From positions 434,001 to 498,000 of the forward strand of contig NZ_CP108100.1 of NCBI RefSeq assembly GCF_036195045.1: a stretch of 64,000 nt of DNA, written 5' to 3'. This document shows, one piece after another, positions 25,681 through 34,048 of this stretch. Source of the DNA: Streptomyces sp. NBC_00236. GTDB taxonomy: Bacteria > Actinomycetota > Actinomycetes > Streptomycetales > Streptomycetaceae. The position numbers and the translations under genes were made by a program. The notes under the pieces were generated by a model. It ran no database searches. It was not told the origin of the DNA and saw only the letters and a list, made by a program, of their open reading frames with translations. Each line of letters begins with the position of its first letter. The first letter of the stretch is position 1.

Positions 25681-25920
25681 TCAGCGCACGCGTCCACGAG
25701 GTTTCAGCGCCACGTCCGGCAGCACGGGAGCCGGGATCGGCGGGCCGTCATAGCCATGTACGGTGCCGAACCGATCACCGTTCATCCAGTCCTCGCGGGC
25801 CTGCGTGATATCGTCCTGGGTCCTGCCCACGAAGTTCCACCACCAATTCATAGCGGGCGAACCGCGGGTGGGCGCGATACGCGACAACAGGTCGTCAGCC
25901 TGGCCCCCGAACAATCTCAG
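25681..25920 (-). pseudogene. Pirin C-terminal fragment (copy 2)
   Basis: The minus strand encodes about 75 residues of the pirin C-terminal cupin tail: LRLFGGQADD, MNWWWNFVGRTQDDITQARE, then DRFGTVHGYDG and PAPVLPDVALKPRGR before a proper stop at 25681. The N-terminal cupin with its metal-binding His residues is absent and no start is apparent. Upstream sequence to 26218 holds no recognisable gene. With copy 1 at 19390 it suggests that a pirin gene was broken by integration or rearrangement. Confidence 0.72.
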
Positions 25921-26218
25921 CGCAAAGCTACGGCAACCTTGATCGCATCGACTACGCCCCGGATGGCCCGCTCGGCGGTGGCCGATCCCGACGCGACACC
26001 GCTCCCCAGCAAACGTTCTCGGCCGGCGATCGAAAGCTGCATCGACTGCTTCGACTCCCTCCGCGCGTGGCAGCTCCAGCGCACGACGCACGCCCGCGTG
26101 CTGCCGATGGCCCCTGCCAGCCCTTCCTCTGCTGCCGTGAATCAGCCTTCGAGGTCGCCTTCAAACGAAAGCTGCAGCCGTCTGCTCTACACCCAATTGC
26201 CCGATTGCAACGCAGCGT

Positions 26219-26306
26219 AGTCAGCACCAAGTCAGCACGGGAGGGGTGAGCACGGGTGATGACGTGTGCTTTTAGTCAGCACCAAGTCAGCACGGGAGTC
26301 AGCACC
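26219..26306. repeat. Tandem GTCAGCA heptamers, arrays C and D
   Basis: AGTCAGCACCAAGTCAGCACG occurs twice, at 26219-26239 and 26274-26294, followed by a further AGTCAGCACCG at 26297. The heptamer period is 11 bp inside each doublet. These close the right edge of the accessory region, about 210 bp before the MHS transporter gene. Confidence 0.65.
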
Positions 26307-26519
26307 GCCCCACTGAACTATGGCGAAACGTGCAACTCGGGCAGCCCCGTCCAGGCCCGCCCGACGCGACGAATTCGGCTCCCGATCACGACCCCGTAGC
26401 GCCGGCCCGCACCCCCGCCACTCCAACTATGGTGTCCCACCACATACGTCCCTGACCTGCCCCTTCCTACGGTGTGGCAACACGTCCCCGTCCCCGCCCA
26501 CCGCCCGGAAGTGGTACCC

Positions 26520-27908
26520 ATGGCCGAACCGGCAACCGCTCCCCCACCCGCCTCCAACCTCCGCCGCATCGTCGCCGCCAGCCTCATCGGCACGACCATC
26601 GAGTGGTACGACTTCTTTCTGTACGGATCAGCGGCCGCCCTGGTCTTCAACAAGCTGTTCTTCCCGGATTCCGAGCCGCTCGTCGGAACCCTGCTGTCCT
26701 TCCTCACGTACGCGGTCGGCTTCGCCGCCCGCCCCATCGGCGCACTGGTCTTCGGGCACTACGGCGACCGGCTCGGGCGCAAGAAGTTGCTGGTGCTCAG
26801 CCTGTTGATGATGGGCGGGGCCACCTTCGCGATCGGGCTCCTGCCGACGCACGCAACCGTCGGGGTCGCCGCTCCGGTGCTGCTCACCGTCCTGCGGCTG
26901 GTCCAGGGCTTCGCCCTCGGCGGTGAGTGGGGCGGGGCCGTGCTGCTGGTGTCGGAGCACGGTGATGCGAAGCGCCGCGGGTTCTGGGCCTCGTGGCCGC
27001 AGACCGGTGCGCCGGCCGGGCAGCTGCTCGCCACCGGGGTGCTGTCCGCGCTCACCGCGCTCATGTCGGACTCGGCCTTCGAGGCCTGGGGCTGGCGCAT
27101 CCCGTTCCTGCTCTCCGGGGTGCTGGTGATCATCGGTTTGTGGATTCGTCTGTCTGTCGATGAATCGCCGTTGTTCAAGGCCGCGCTGGCACAGGCCGAG
27201 GAGCGCAGGGCCTCGTCCGGGGCGACGGAGAAGATGCCGGTCGTGGCCGTGCTCCGGCACCACTGGCGCGACGTGCTGACCGCCATGGGCGCCAGGATGG
27301 CGGAGAACATCAGCTACTACGTCATCACGGCGTTCATCCTCGTCTACGCGACGACATCGGCCGATCTGAGCAAGCAGACGGCGCTCAACGCCGTTCTCAT
27401 CGCGTCGGCGATCCACTTCGCCGTCATTCCGCTGTGGGGTGCCCTGTCGGACCGGGTGGGACGCAGGCCCGTCTACCTGGTCGGCGCGGTCGGCGTGGGG
27501 CTCTGGATGTTCCCGTTCTTCGCGCTGATTGACAGCCGGAGCTTCGGGAGCCTGCTCCTCGCCGTCACGGTCGGGCTGTTCTTCCACGGGGCGATGTACG
27601 CACCGCAGGCGGCCTTCTTCTCCGAGCTGTTCGCGACGCGGATGCGGTACTCGGGTGCATCGATCGGCGCCCAGTTCTCGTCCGTCGCGGCCGGTGCCCC
27701 GGCACCGCTCATCGCCACCGCGCTGCTCGCCGACTACGGCAGTTCGACACCGATCGCGCTGTACGTGATCGCTGCCGCGCTCATCACCGTGGTGGCCGTC
27801 GTCTGTACCAAGGAGACCCGGCACCGGGACCTGGCCGACATGGACCCCGGTCCCACGCAGGACGTGTCCGCGGAGCGGCCGGCGGACGCGGCACGCAGTG
27901 GTGCGTAG
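26520..27908 (+). CDS. MHS-family MFS transporter (metabolite:H+ symporter)
   Basis: 462 residues, twelve predicted helices. The N-terminal GTTIEWYDFFLYGSAAAL and the loop FGHYGDRLGRKKLL are signatures of the metabolite/H+ symporter branch (shikimate, proline/betaine, citrate or alpha-ketoglutarate carriers), as is GFALGGEWGGAVLL. The substrate cannot be told from sequence. ATG 26520 gives a standard N-terminus though the ribosome site is weak. A hairpin separates it from the convergent Nudix gene. This marks return to ordinary chromosomal sequence. Confidence 0.92.
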   Translation: MAEPATAPPPASNLRRIVAASLIGTTIEWYDFFLYGSAAALVFNKLFFPDSEPLVGTLLSFLTYAVGFAARPIGALVFGHYGDRLGRKKLLVLSLLMMGGATFAIGLLPTHATVGVAAPVLLTVLRLVQGFALGGEWGGAVLLVSEHGDAKRRGFWASWPQTGAPAGQLLATGVLSALTALMSDSAFEAWGWRIPFLLSGVLVIIGLWIRLSVDESPLFKAALAQAEERRASSGATEKMPVVAVLRHHWRDVLTAMGARMAENISYYVITAFILVYATTSADLSKQTALNAVLIASAIHFAVIPLWGALSDRVGRRPVYLVGAVGVGLWMFPFFALIDSRSFGSLLLAVTVGLFFHGAMYAPQAAFFSELFATRMRYSGASIGAQFSSVAAGAPAPLIATALLADYGSSTPIALYVIAAALITVVAVVCTKETRHRDLADMDPGPTQDVSAERPADAARSGA

Positions 27909-27931
27909 CGTCTGACCCGCGACGGTCCGGG

Positions 27932-27960
27932 GGCCGGGTGGCGCGCAGCGCCGCCCGGCC
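27932..27960. terminator. Bidirectional hairpin between MHS transporter and Nudix genes
   Basis: GGCCGGGTGGCG (27932-27943) pairs with CGCCGCCCGGCC (27949-27960), 12 bp with one G-U pair and a 5-nt loop, between the ends of two convergent genes. Confidence 0.7.
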
Positions 27961-27965
27961 CTCCC

Positions 27966-28448
27966 TCACGTCTGCGGGGTGGAGGGCTCGAACCAGGTGG
28001 GGCCGTCGGTCATCGACTGCTTGATCCGGAAGAGCGCGAACTCCTGCAGCGGGGGCAGCGCGTCCACATGGAACCAGCCCACCTCCAGCGACTCGTCATC
28101 GTTGACCCGGGCCGTGCCGCCGGTGGCCCGGCAGCGGAAGGTGACGTCCAGGTACTGGCAGCGGTCGCCGTTCTCGTACTGCACGGGAGGCAGTGCCTGG
28201 GTGAGCACCACCCGCTCCGCCACACAGCGCACGGCCGTCTCCTCGTACACCTCGCGCTCCGCCGTCGTCGCGGGCTGCTCCCCGGGCTCGGAGATGCCTC
28301 CGATCACCGACCACTTGCCGGTGTCGGCGCGTCGTCCGAGCAGCACTCTGCCCTCGTCGTCGAAGACGACGGCGGTCACACCGGGCAGCAGGAGCAACTG
28401 TTGACCCGCCGTGGCACGGATCTCGCGGATGAAGTCAGGAATGGCCAT
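27966..28448 (-). CDS. Nudix hydrolase
   Basis: 160 residues with a complete Nudix box from GGISEPGEQ through REVYEETAV around residues 50-73, the Mg-binding site for hydrolysis of nucleoside diphosphate-linked compounds. The preceding strand GRRADTGKWSVI and the C-terminal EVGWFHVDALPPL are usual for house-keeping Nudix proteins of unknown substrate. ATG 28448. It ends 30 bp upstream of the next minus-strand gene's stop region is not the case: the apolipoprotein acyltransferase gene lies just downstream of it on the chromosome's right, ending at 28479. Confidence 0.9.
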   Translation of the reverse strand: MAIPDFIREIRATAGQQLLLLPGVTAVVFDDEGRVLLGRRADTGKWSVIGGISEPGEQPATTAEREVYEETAVRCVAERVVLTQALPPVQYENGDRCQYLDVTFRCRATGGTARVNDDESLEVGWFHVDALPPLQEFALFRIKQSMTDGPTWFEPSTPQT

Positions 28449-28478
28449 GCCCCGACCCTACGTGGCGTGCCTGTCTGC

Positions 28479-30074
28479 TCAGCGAGCACGCCGGGCGCGC
28501 ACCGCCCGCGTCGCCACCCAGCCGAGGCCGATCACCGCGAGCAGGACCAGCAGGCCCTCGGGGAGCGGGCCCATCCGGGTCGCCGGGGTCAGTGAGGAAC
28601 GCAGCGGCACCTCGTCCACCAGGGCGTCCGGCGTGAACATCTTCGTCTTCCGGACGACGGTGCCGTCCGGACTGATCACCGCGCTGACACCGCTGGTGAC
28701 CGGAACGACCACGGAGCGGCTGTGCTCGACCGCGCGTACCCGGGACATGGCGAGTTGCTGGTAGGTCATCTCGCTGCGGCCGAAGGTGGCGTTGTTGCTG
28801 GGCACGGCGATCATCTGGGCGCCGTGCTCGACCGTGTCGCGCACGGCGTCGTCGAACGCGGCCTCGTAGCAGGTGACCAGCCCGACGGAGGTGCCCGCCA
28901 GGTCGAAGACGCCGACCTTCCTGCCGGGGCCGAAGTCGCGCTGCACCCGGTCGACGTCCGAGCTGAAGACGCGTACGAAGGACCGCATCGGCATGTACTC
29001 GCCGAACGGCTGGATGTGGCGCTTGTCGTACGTGGCCACGGGCCCCTTGTCCGGGTCCCACTGGATGAGGGTGTTGCGGAGGTTGCCGGTGTCGGGTTCG
29101 ACGACCGCACCGACCACGGTCGGCACACCGATCGCCTTCACCGCGTCGTCGATGACGATCCTCGCGTCCGCGTTGCGGTAGGGGTCGAGGTCGGAGGAGT
29201 TCTCCGGCCACAGGACGAAGTCGGGCTGCGGGACCTTGCCCGCCTTCACGTCCCGGGCAAGCTGCTCGGTGCGGTTGGCGTGGTTGTCCAGGACGGCGCG
29301 GCGCTGGGAGTTGAAGTCGAGGCCGAGCCTCGGCACGTTGCCCTGGATCGCGGCGACGGTCGCGGTGCCGTCCTCCGCCGAGTCGTCCACCAGTGGCAGC
29401 GAGGCGAGGGCCGCGGCGACGGGAACGAGGACGGCGGCGGCGGTCGCGGCGGCGGCGATCCGGGGCAGTTCGCCCGTCGTGCGGTGGATGCGGAAGCGGC
29501 GGACCGCCTCGAAGAGGCCGAAGCCGCACAGGACCACGGCGAAGGACAGGAGCGGGGTGCCGCCCAGCGCCGCGAGCGGCAGGAACACGCTGTCGGCCTG
29601 CCCGAAGGCGATCTTGCCCCAGGGGAAGCCGCCGAACGGCACCCGGGCGCGGAGCGCCTCATCGAGCGTCCAGACCGCTGCCGCCCAGATCGGCCAGCCG
29701 GGAAGCCGGGACACGGCGGAGATACCGATGCAGCCCACGGCGATGAACAGCGCCTCGGCCGCGGCGAGGGCCAGCCACGGCACCGGCCCGACCTCTTCAC
29801 CCGTCCAGTGCAGCAGCGGCAGCATGAAGCCGAGTCCGGCGAGCAGGCCGAGGCCGAACGCGGCACGGAACCTGCGATCGAACAGCACCCAGCCGAGCAG
29901 CGCGAAACCGGGCAGGACCAGCCACCACAGTGGCCGGGGCGGGAAGCTCGCGTAGAGCAGCACCCCGGAGAACACGGCGGCGGCGGGCCGTGCGAGGCGC
30001 GGCAGCAGGCGGCGGGCCCGGGGGGCGGAGTCGGGCATCTGCGGGTCGCCGACCTGGGCGATGGTGGTGCTCAC
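28479..30074 (-). CDS. lnt: Apolipoprotein N-acyltransferase
   Basis: 531 residues. Eight or so N-terminal membrane helices are followed by a nitrilase-type domain. The catalytic triad is visible: Glu in FVLWPENSSDLDP, Lys in ATYDKRHIQPFGEY and Cys in GLVTCYEAAFDD. It adds the third acyl chain to the N-terminal Cys of lipoproteins at the outer face of the membrane. A final helix LLVLLAVIGLGWVATRAV anchors the C-terminus. GTG 30074 is used here; ATG 30038 is also possible, and neither has a strong ribosome site. It is divergent from the O-antigen-ligase-like gene. Confidence 0.9.
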   Translation of the reverse strand: MSTTIAQVGDPQMPDSAPRARRLLPRLARPAAAVFSGVLLYASFPPRPLWWLVLPGFALLGWVLFDRRFRAAFGLGLLAGLGFMLPLLHWTGEEVGPVPWLALAAAEALFIAVGCIGISAVSRLPGWPIWAAAVWTLDEALRARVPFGGFPWGKIAFGQADSVFLPLAALGGTPLLSFAVVLCGFGLFEAVRRFRIHRTTGELPRIAAAATAAAVLVPVAAALASLPLVDDSAEDGTATVAAIQGNVPRLGLDFNSQRRAVLDNHANRTEQLARDVKAGKVPQPDFVLWPENSSDLDPYRNADARIVIDDAVKAIGVPTVVGAVVEPDTGNLRNTLIQWDPDKGPVATYDKRHIQPFGEYMPMRSFVRVFSSDVDRVQRDFGPGRKVGVFDLAGTSVGLVTCYEAAFDDAVRDTVEHGAQMIAVPSNNATFGRSEMTYQQLAMSRVRAVEHSRSVVVPVTSGVSAVISPDGTVVRKTKMFTPDALVDEVPLRSSLTPATRMGPLPEGLLVLLAVIGLGWVATRAVRARRAR

Positions 30075-30269
30075 CCGGCGGAGTCTACGGTGGCGGACCA
30101 GGGCACGGGGAGCCCCGTCCCGGTGGCGGAACCCGCGCTGCCGGATCGTTTCTCCGCATCTCCTGCACATATGACCGCCGTGGCCGTTAATCTGTGCGCC
30201 AGTCCCCCGCCGACCGGGCCGGATCCGGCCCTCGCGGACGGGACAGTCACAGGCCGGGGGACGGACGTG

Positions 30270-31367
30270 ATGGCTGCACCTGCAGAGCGGGGGCACGAGG
30301 GCGGCAATGCGTCGGACGCCGCCGGGGCGCTGATCCTCGCAGCCTGTGCGATCTGGTCGCTGATCAGCGCGGCCGGAAGAGAGACCCGGCCCGAAGGGAT
30401 GTTGCTCGCGCTGCTGGCCGTCGCGGCGGGGTTCGCCTGCGGGCGCATCTGCGGCACGCTGCTGCCGGTGGCCGCAGCGAGCGTCGCCGCCCTGGCCGCT
30501 CTCGTGATGACGGTCGTCTGGCGCCATGGCATGCCCGGCGCGACGGCCGCCGTGGAGACCGCTCCCGGGCACACCGGTGCGTCCGCCGCCCTGCTGGTCC
30601 TGGCGGCCGGCGCGGCCTGCTGCGCGGCGGCCGCCGCCAGGCGGGACTCGCTGCGGTTCACGCTTCGCCTGCTGGCTCTGGGTGCGGCCTGTGCCTCGCT
30701 GGGACTCGGCTCCGTCGCCGGGTTCACGGCGGCGGTCGGCGTTCTGCTCTGCTCCCTGGCTGCGGCCAGGATGCGCGGCCGGCTGCTCGGTCTCGCAGGT
30801 CTTGCGCTGGCTGCCGGTCTGGCGGTCGGGGTGACGTGGGCGGTGGCCGAGGACGTGCTGCCCGACGGCCTCACTGTCTCGCTGGAGGGCCCGCTGACCA
30901 CCAACCGGGTACAGCTGTGGGAGGACGCCGCGCGGTTGGCGGGCGAGCACCCGGTTCTCGGCATCGGCCCGGACCGGTTCGCCGAGCTGAGCCCCACCGC
31001 GCGGCAGACCCTCGGCTCGGACGGCAAGCCGCACTCGGCCGTGCTGCAGCAGGCGGCCGAGCAGGGGCTGGTGGGCGTGGTGCTGCTGGGAGCCGCGTTC
31101 GGCTGGCTGCTGTACGTACTGTGGCGCTCGCCGCGCAGCACCGCGGTCGCTCTGACCGCCGGGGCCGCGCTCACCGCTCTGGCGGTGCTGGCGAGTGCCG
31201 GCAACGCGCTGAGCTTCACCCCGGTGACGGCGGGGGCGGGGCTGCTCGCGGGACTGGCGTCGGCCAGGCGGCCGATCGAGGCGGACGGCCACGGTGGCGA
31301 ACGGCCGCCGCACGGCGGCGACGGTGTGCCCGCACAGGAACCACAGGCCGACCCGGCCGGGCTGTGA
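30270..31367 (+). CDS. O-antigen-ligase-like (Wzy_C) membrane protein
   Basis: 365 residues with about nine hydrophobic helices, very rich in Ala and Leu. The extracytoplasmic stretch TTNRVQLWEDAARL, HPVLGIGPDRFAEL and HSAVLQQAAEQGLVGVV matches the Wzy_C/O-antigen-ligase pattern (Arg, then a GxGxxxF-like turn, then His and E-x-G-x-x-G). In Gram-positives the acceptor is unknown, perhaps a cell-surface glycan. ATG 30270 follows a G-rich ribosome site; GTG 30267 is adjacent. Divergent from lnt and nearly abutting the convergent gene at 31383. Confidence 0.8.
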   Translation: MAAPAERGHEGGNASDAAGALILAACAIWSLISAAGRETRPEGMLLALLAVAAGFACGRICGTLLPVAAASVAALAALVMTVVWRHGMPGATAAVETAPGHTGASAALLVLAAGAACCAAAAARRDSLRFTLRLLALGAACASLGLGSVAGFTAAVGVLLCSLAAARMRGRLLGLAGLALAAGLAVGVTWAVAEDVLPDGLTVSLEGPLTTNRVQLWEDAARLAGEHPVLGIGPDRFAELSPTARQTLGSDGKPHSAVLQQAAEQGLVGVVLLGAAFGWLLYVLWRSPRSTAVALTAGAALTALAVLASAGNALSFTPVTAGAGLLAGLASARRPIEADGHGGERPPHGGDGVPAQEPQADPAGL

Positions 31368-31382
31368 GGGTCAGCGGGCCGG

Positions 31383-31946
31383 TCAGGCGCCGGCCGGAGC
31401 TCCGGTGGACGGCAGGTGGAGGCGGTCGCGGATGAACCGGACGCCCGCCTCGGCGTCGTCGACCGTGACCGTGAAGGTCCTGCCGTCACCGAGCCTGAGC
31501 ACCAGCCCCTCACCCCGGCGCACGACCACGGCCGTGCCCTGCTCGGGGCGCCAGCGGTAGCCCCAGCCTCCCCACTGGCGAGGGGTGACCTGAGGGGCGA
31601 ACTCCGCGCCCACCACATGGGTGAGCAGGATCCGGCGGCGCGGCAGGCCCATGTGGCCGCAGCGTACTTCGAGGGCGTCGCCGTCGACGCGGACCGCCAC
31701 GTTCACGAAGGCGAGGGTGCCGAACAGCATGAGCAGTCCGGCCGCCACGCAGCCGATCACCGACATCAGCAGCGGGGCGATGCCGGAGGTCCAGGTGGAG
31801 CTGACGGCCAGCTGGATGCCGAGCGCCAGGCAGGCGGCGCCGGCGGCAGCGAGCACCCACTGGGTCCGGTTGGTGGCCCGGCCGGTCCAGACGGCGGTGT
31901 GGGTGTCGGCACCGGTTCGCACCGGTTTCCGGGGGTGGTCCTCCAT
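31383..31946 (-). CDS. Membrane protein with C-terminal PH-like domain
   Basis: 187 residues. Two adjacent helices (about residues 30-48 and 54-78, including VLAAAGAACLALGIQLAV) are followed by a beta-rich soluble domain beginning VAVRVDGDALEVRCG, with GAEFAPQVTPRQWGGWGYRW and a last helix GVRFIRDRLH. This order matches small actinobacterial membrane proteins with a bacterial PH or DUF3093-like fold. No function is known to me. It lies 16 bp from the convergent ligase-like gene. Confidence 0.75.
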   Translation of the reverse strand: MEDHPRKPVRTGADTHTAVWTGRATNRTQWVLAAAGAACLALGIQLAVSSTWTSGIAPLLMSVIGCVAAGLLMLFGTLAFVNVAVRVDGDALEVRCGHMGLPRRRILLTHVVGAEFAPQVTPRQWGGWGYRWRPEQGTAVVVRRGEGLVLRLGDGRTFTVTVDDAEAGVRFIRDRLHLPSTGAPAGA

Positions 31947-32015
31947 GCTGAGCAGCGTACTGAAGAATCCGCGCGAGGGGATGGGTCGCGCGGCTCCCGC
32001 CGGGTCGCCGGACGG

Positions 32016-32801
32016 TCAGCGGGCGGAGCTGACGGCGACGAGCCCGCGCCCTTCCGCGTAGGCCAGGGCGGCTTCCGGGAGCGCGGACGGGTGCCCGCCG
32101 AGGAGGACGACGAGTCCGGAGGAGGGTTCGGCCGACGGAGCGGGCTCGGCCCCGATCCGGCGCAGGGCCTGGGCGGCGACGGCGCCCGCGGAACCGTGCA
32201 GGACGACGGGCGGCCGGCCGGGCTGCTGAACGGCGCCGCGGATGCGTTCGGCGACCAGCTCGTAATGGGTGCAGCCCAGCACGACGGTCCGCACATCGGG
32301 CGGGGTGAGCGCGGCGGCCGCGGCGAGGGCCTTCTCGATCCCGGCCTCGTCCGCGTACTCCACGGCGTCGGCCAGTCCGGGGCAGGGCACCTCGGTGACG
32401 GCCGCGGACCCGGCGAAGTCGCGGATCAGTCCGCGCTGGTACGGGCTCCCCGTGGTGAGGGGGGTGGCCCAGATCGCGACCGGGCCGCCGGACGCGGCGG
32501 CCGGCTTGATCGCGGGGACGGTCCCGATGACCGGCAGCGCTGGCTCCAGCTCGGCCCGGAGCGTGGCCAGCGCGTGGACGGAGGCCGTGTTGCAGGCGAC
32601 GATCAGCGCGTCGGGCCGGTGGTCGGCGGCGGCGCGGGCGACGGCGAGGGCGCGGGCCGTGACGTCTTCGGGCGTCCGGGGACCCCAGGGCATGCTGCCG
32701 GGGTCCGAGGAGAGCACCAGATCGGCGTCAGGCCTCAGCCGGCGTACTGCGGCGGCGGCGGCGAGCAGGCCGATTCCGGAGTCCATGAGCGCGATCTTCA
32801 C
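32016..32801 (-). CDS. Aspartate/glutamate racemase family protein (MurI-like)
   Basis: 261 residues. The two catalytic cysteines are present in VACNTASV and LGCTHYEL, and the start IALMDSGIGLL fits the substrate loop of glutamate racemase. The enzyme should be PLP-independent and interconvert L- and D-amino acids. Whether it is the essential MurI is unclear: streptomycetes normally carry murI elsewhere, and this version has a long Ala-rich tail. ATG 32801. It is divergent from the glycosyltransferase gene (58 bp). Confidence 0.85.
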   Translation of the reverse strand: MKIALMDSGIGLLAAAAAVRRLRPDADLVLSSDPGSMPWGPRTPEDVTARALAVARAAADHRPDALIVACNTASVHALATLRAELEPALPVIGTVPAIKPAAASGGPVAIWATPLTTGSPYQRGLIRDFAGSAAVTEVPCPGLADAVEYADEAGIEKALAAAAALTPPDVRTVVLGCTHYELVAERIRGAVQQPGRPPVVLHGSAGAVAAQALRRIGAEPAPSAEPSSGLVVLLGGHPSALPEAALAYAEGRGLVAVSSAR

Positions 32802-32859
32802 CCGGTCACCATAGTCGACCGCCCTTGCGGACCCGGCTCAGTGGGGCAGACTTCGGCCA

Positions 32860-34032
32860 ATGAGCGCCGTTGCCTGGATCGCCGTGGGTTCGCTTGTCGC
32901 GTGGGTGTGGCTGCTGCTGGGGCAGGGGTTCTTCTGGCGGACCGACCAGCGGCTGCCGAGCCGCGCGGCCCCGGCACAGTGGCCCTCGGTCGCCATCGTG
33001 GTGCCCGCGCGTGACGAGGCCGACATGCTCCCGGTGAGCCTGCCGTCGCTGATGGCCCAGGACTACCCGGGACATGCGGAGATCTTCCTGGTGGACGACT
33101 GCAGCAAGGACGGCACCGGCGCCCTGGCCCGCGAGCTCTCCGTGCGGTGCGGGGGGCTGCCGGTCACCGTCGTGTCTCCCGGGGAGCCCGAACCCGGCTG
33201 GACGGGCAAGCTCTGGGCCCTCCGGCACGGGATCGCGCTGGCCCGGTCCCGGGAGCCCGAGTACCTGCTGCTCACGGACGCCGATATCGCGCACGAGCCG
33301 GACAGTCTGCGGGAGCTGGTGGCGGCCGCCGGGTCGGGCGGCTTCGATCTGGTGTCGCAGATGGCGCGGCTGCGGGTGGAGAGCGTCTGGGAGCGGCTGG
33401 TCGTGCCGGCCTTCGTCTACTTCTTCTCCCAGCTCTATCCGTTCCGGTGGGTGAACCGGGCGGGGGCGCGGACGGCGGCAGCGGCGGGCGGCTGTGTCCT
33501 GCTGCGGACCGAGGCCGCGGTGCGGGCGCGGGTGCCGGAGTCGATCCGGCAGGCGGTGATCGACGACGTGTCCCTGGCCCGGGCGGTGCAGGACAGCGGG
33601 GGCCGGATCTGGCTGGGGCTGGCGGAGCGGGTGGACAGCGTGCGGCCGTATCCGCACCTGACCGACCTGTGGCGCATGGTCTCGCGGAGCGCGTACGCCC
33701 AGCTGCGGCACAATCCGCTGGTGCTGCTCGGTACCGTGATCGGCCTCTCGGTCATCTACCTGGCACCGCCCGTGACGCTGGTGGCGGGGCTGCCGGCCGG
33801 CGATCCGTCGGCCGCGTGGGCCGGGGGCGCGGCCTGGGCCGTGATGGCCGGGACGTACATGCCGGTGCTGGGGTACTACCGGCAGTCGCTGTGGCTCGCC
33901 CCGCTGCTGCCGTTCACCGCGCTGCTGTATCTCCTGATGACGGTCGATTCGGCGGTGCAGCACTACCGCGGCCGCGGTGCGGCCTGGAAGGGGCGTACGT
34001 ACGCCCGTCCCGAGGCCGCACCGGATCAGTGA
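32860..34032 (+). CDS. Family 2 glycosyltransferase, HpnB-like
   Basis: 390 residues. One N-terminal helix precedes a GT-A domain (VAIVVPARDEADMLP, FLVDDCSKDGTG, then the DxD-type LLTDADIAHEP near residue 140). QAVIDDVSLARAVQDSGG supplies the acidic base region, and three C-terminal helices anchor it in the membrane. The layout is that of HpnB, associated with hopanoid biosynthesis in other bacteria; no other hopanoid gene is in the window, so the substrate is open. ATG 32860. It ends 16 bp from the convergent TerD gene. Confidence 0.87.
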   Translation: MSAVAWIAVGSLVAWVWLLLGQGFFWRTDQRLPSRAAPAQWPSVAIVVPARDEADMLPVSLPSLMAQDYPGHAEIFLVDDCSKDGTGALARELSVRCGGLPVTVVSPGEPEPGWTGKLWALRHGIALARSREPEYLLLTDADIAHEPDSLRELVAAAGSGGFDLVSQMARLRVESVWERLVVPAFVYFFSQLYPFRWVNRAGARTAAAAGGCVLLRTEAAVRARVPESIRQAVIDDVSLARAVQDSGGRIWLGLAERVDSVRPYPHLTDLWRMVSRSAYAQLRHNPLVLLGTVIGLSVIYLAPPVTLVAGLPAGDPSAAWAGGAAWAVMAGTYMPVLGYYRQSLWLAPLLPFTALLYLLMTVDSAVQHYRGRGAAWKGRTYARPEAAPDQ

Positions 34033-34048
34033 CCGGCGTCCCCCGGCC

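Noticed and set aside
25952..26230. Small minus-strand frame upstream of pirin copy 2
   Set aside because: Low-complexity translation; the pirin N-terminal cupin motifs are not present in any frame here.
26219..26306. CRISPR array
   Set aside because: The repeats are 7-mers at 10-11 bp period with no spacers; they do not have CRISPR repeat length or spacing.
28722..30266. Upstream extension of the O-antigen-ligase-like frame
   Set aside because: Open but antisense to lnt, with no membrane or domain signal; the real start is at 30270.
30075..31313. N-terminal extension of the lnt frame to 31313
   Set aside because: It is antisense to the ligase-like gene and of shadow composition; Lnt starts near 30074.
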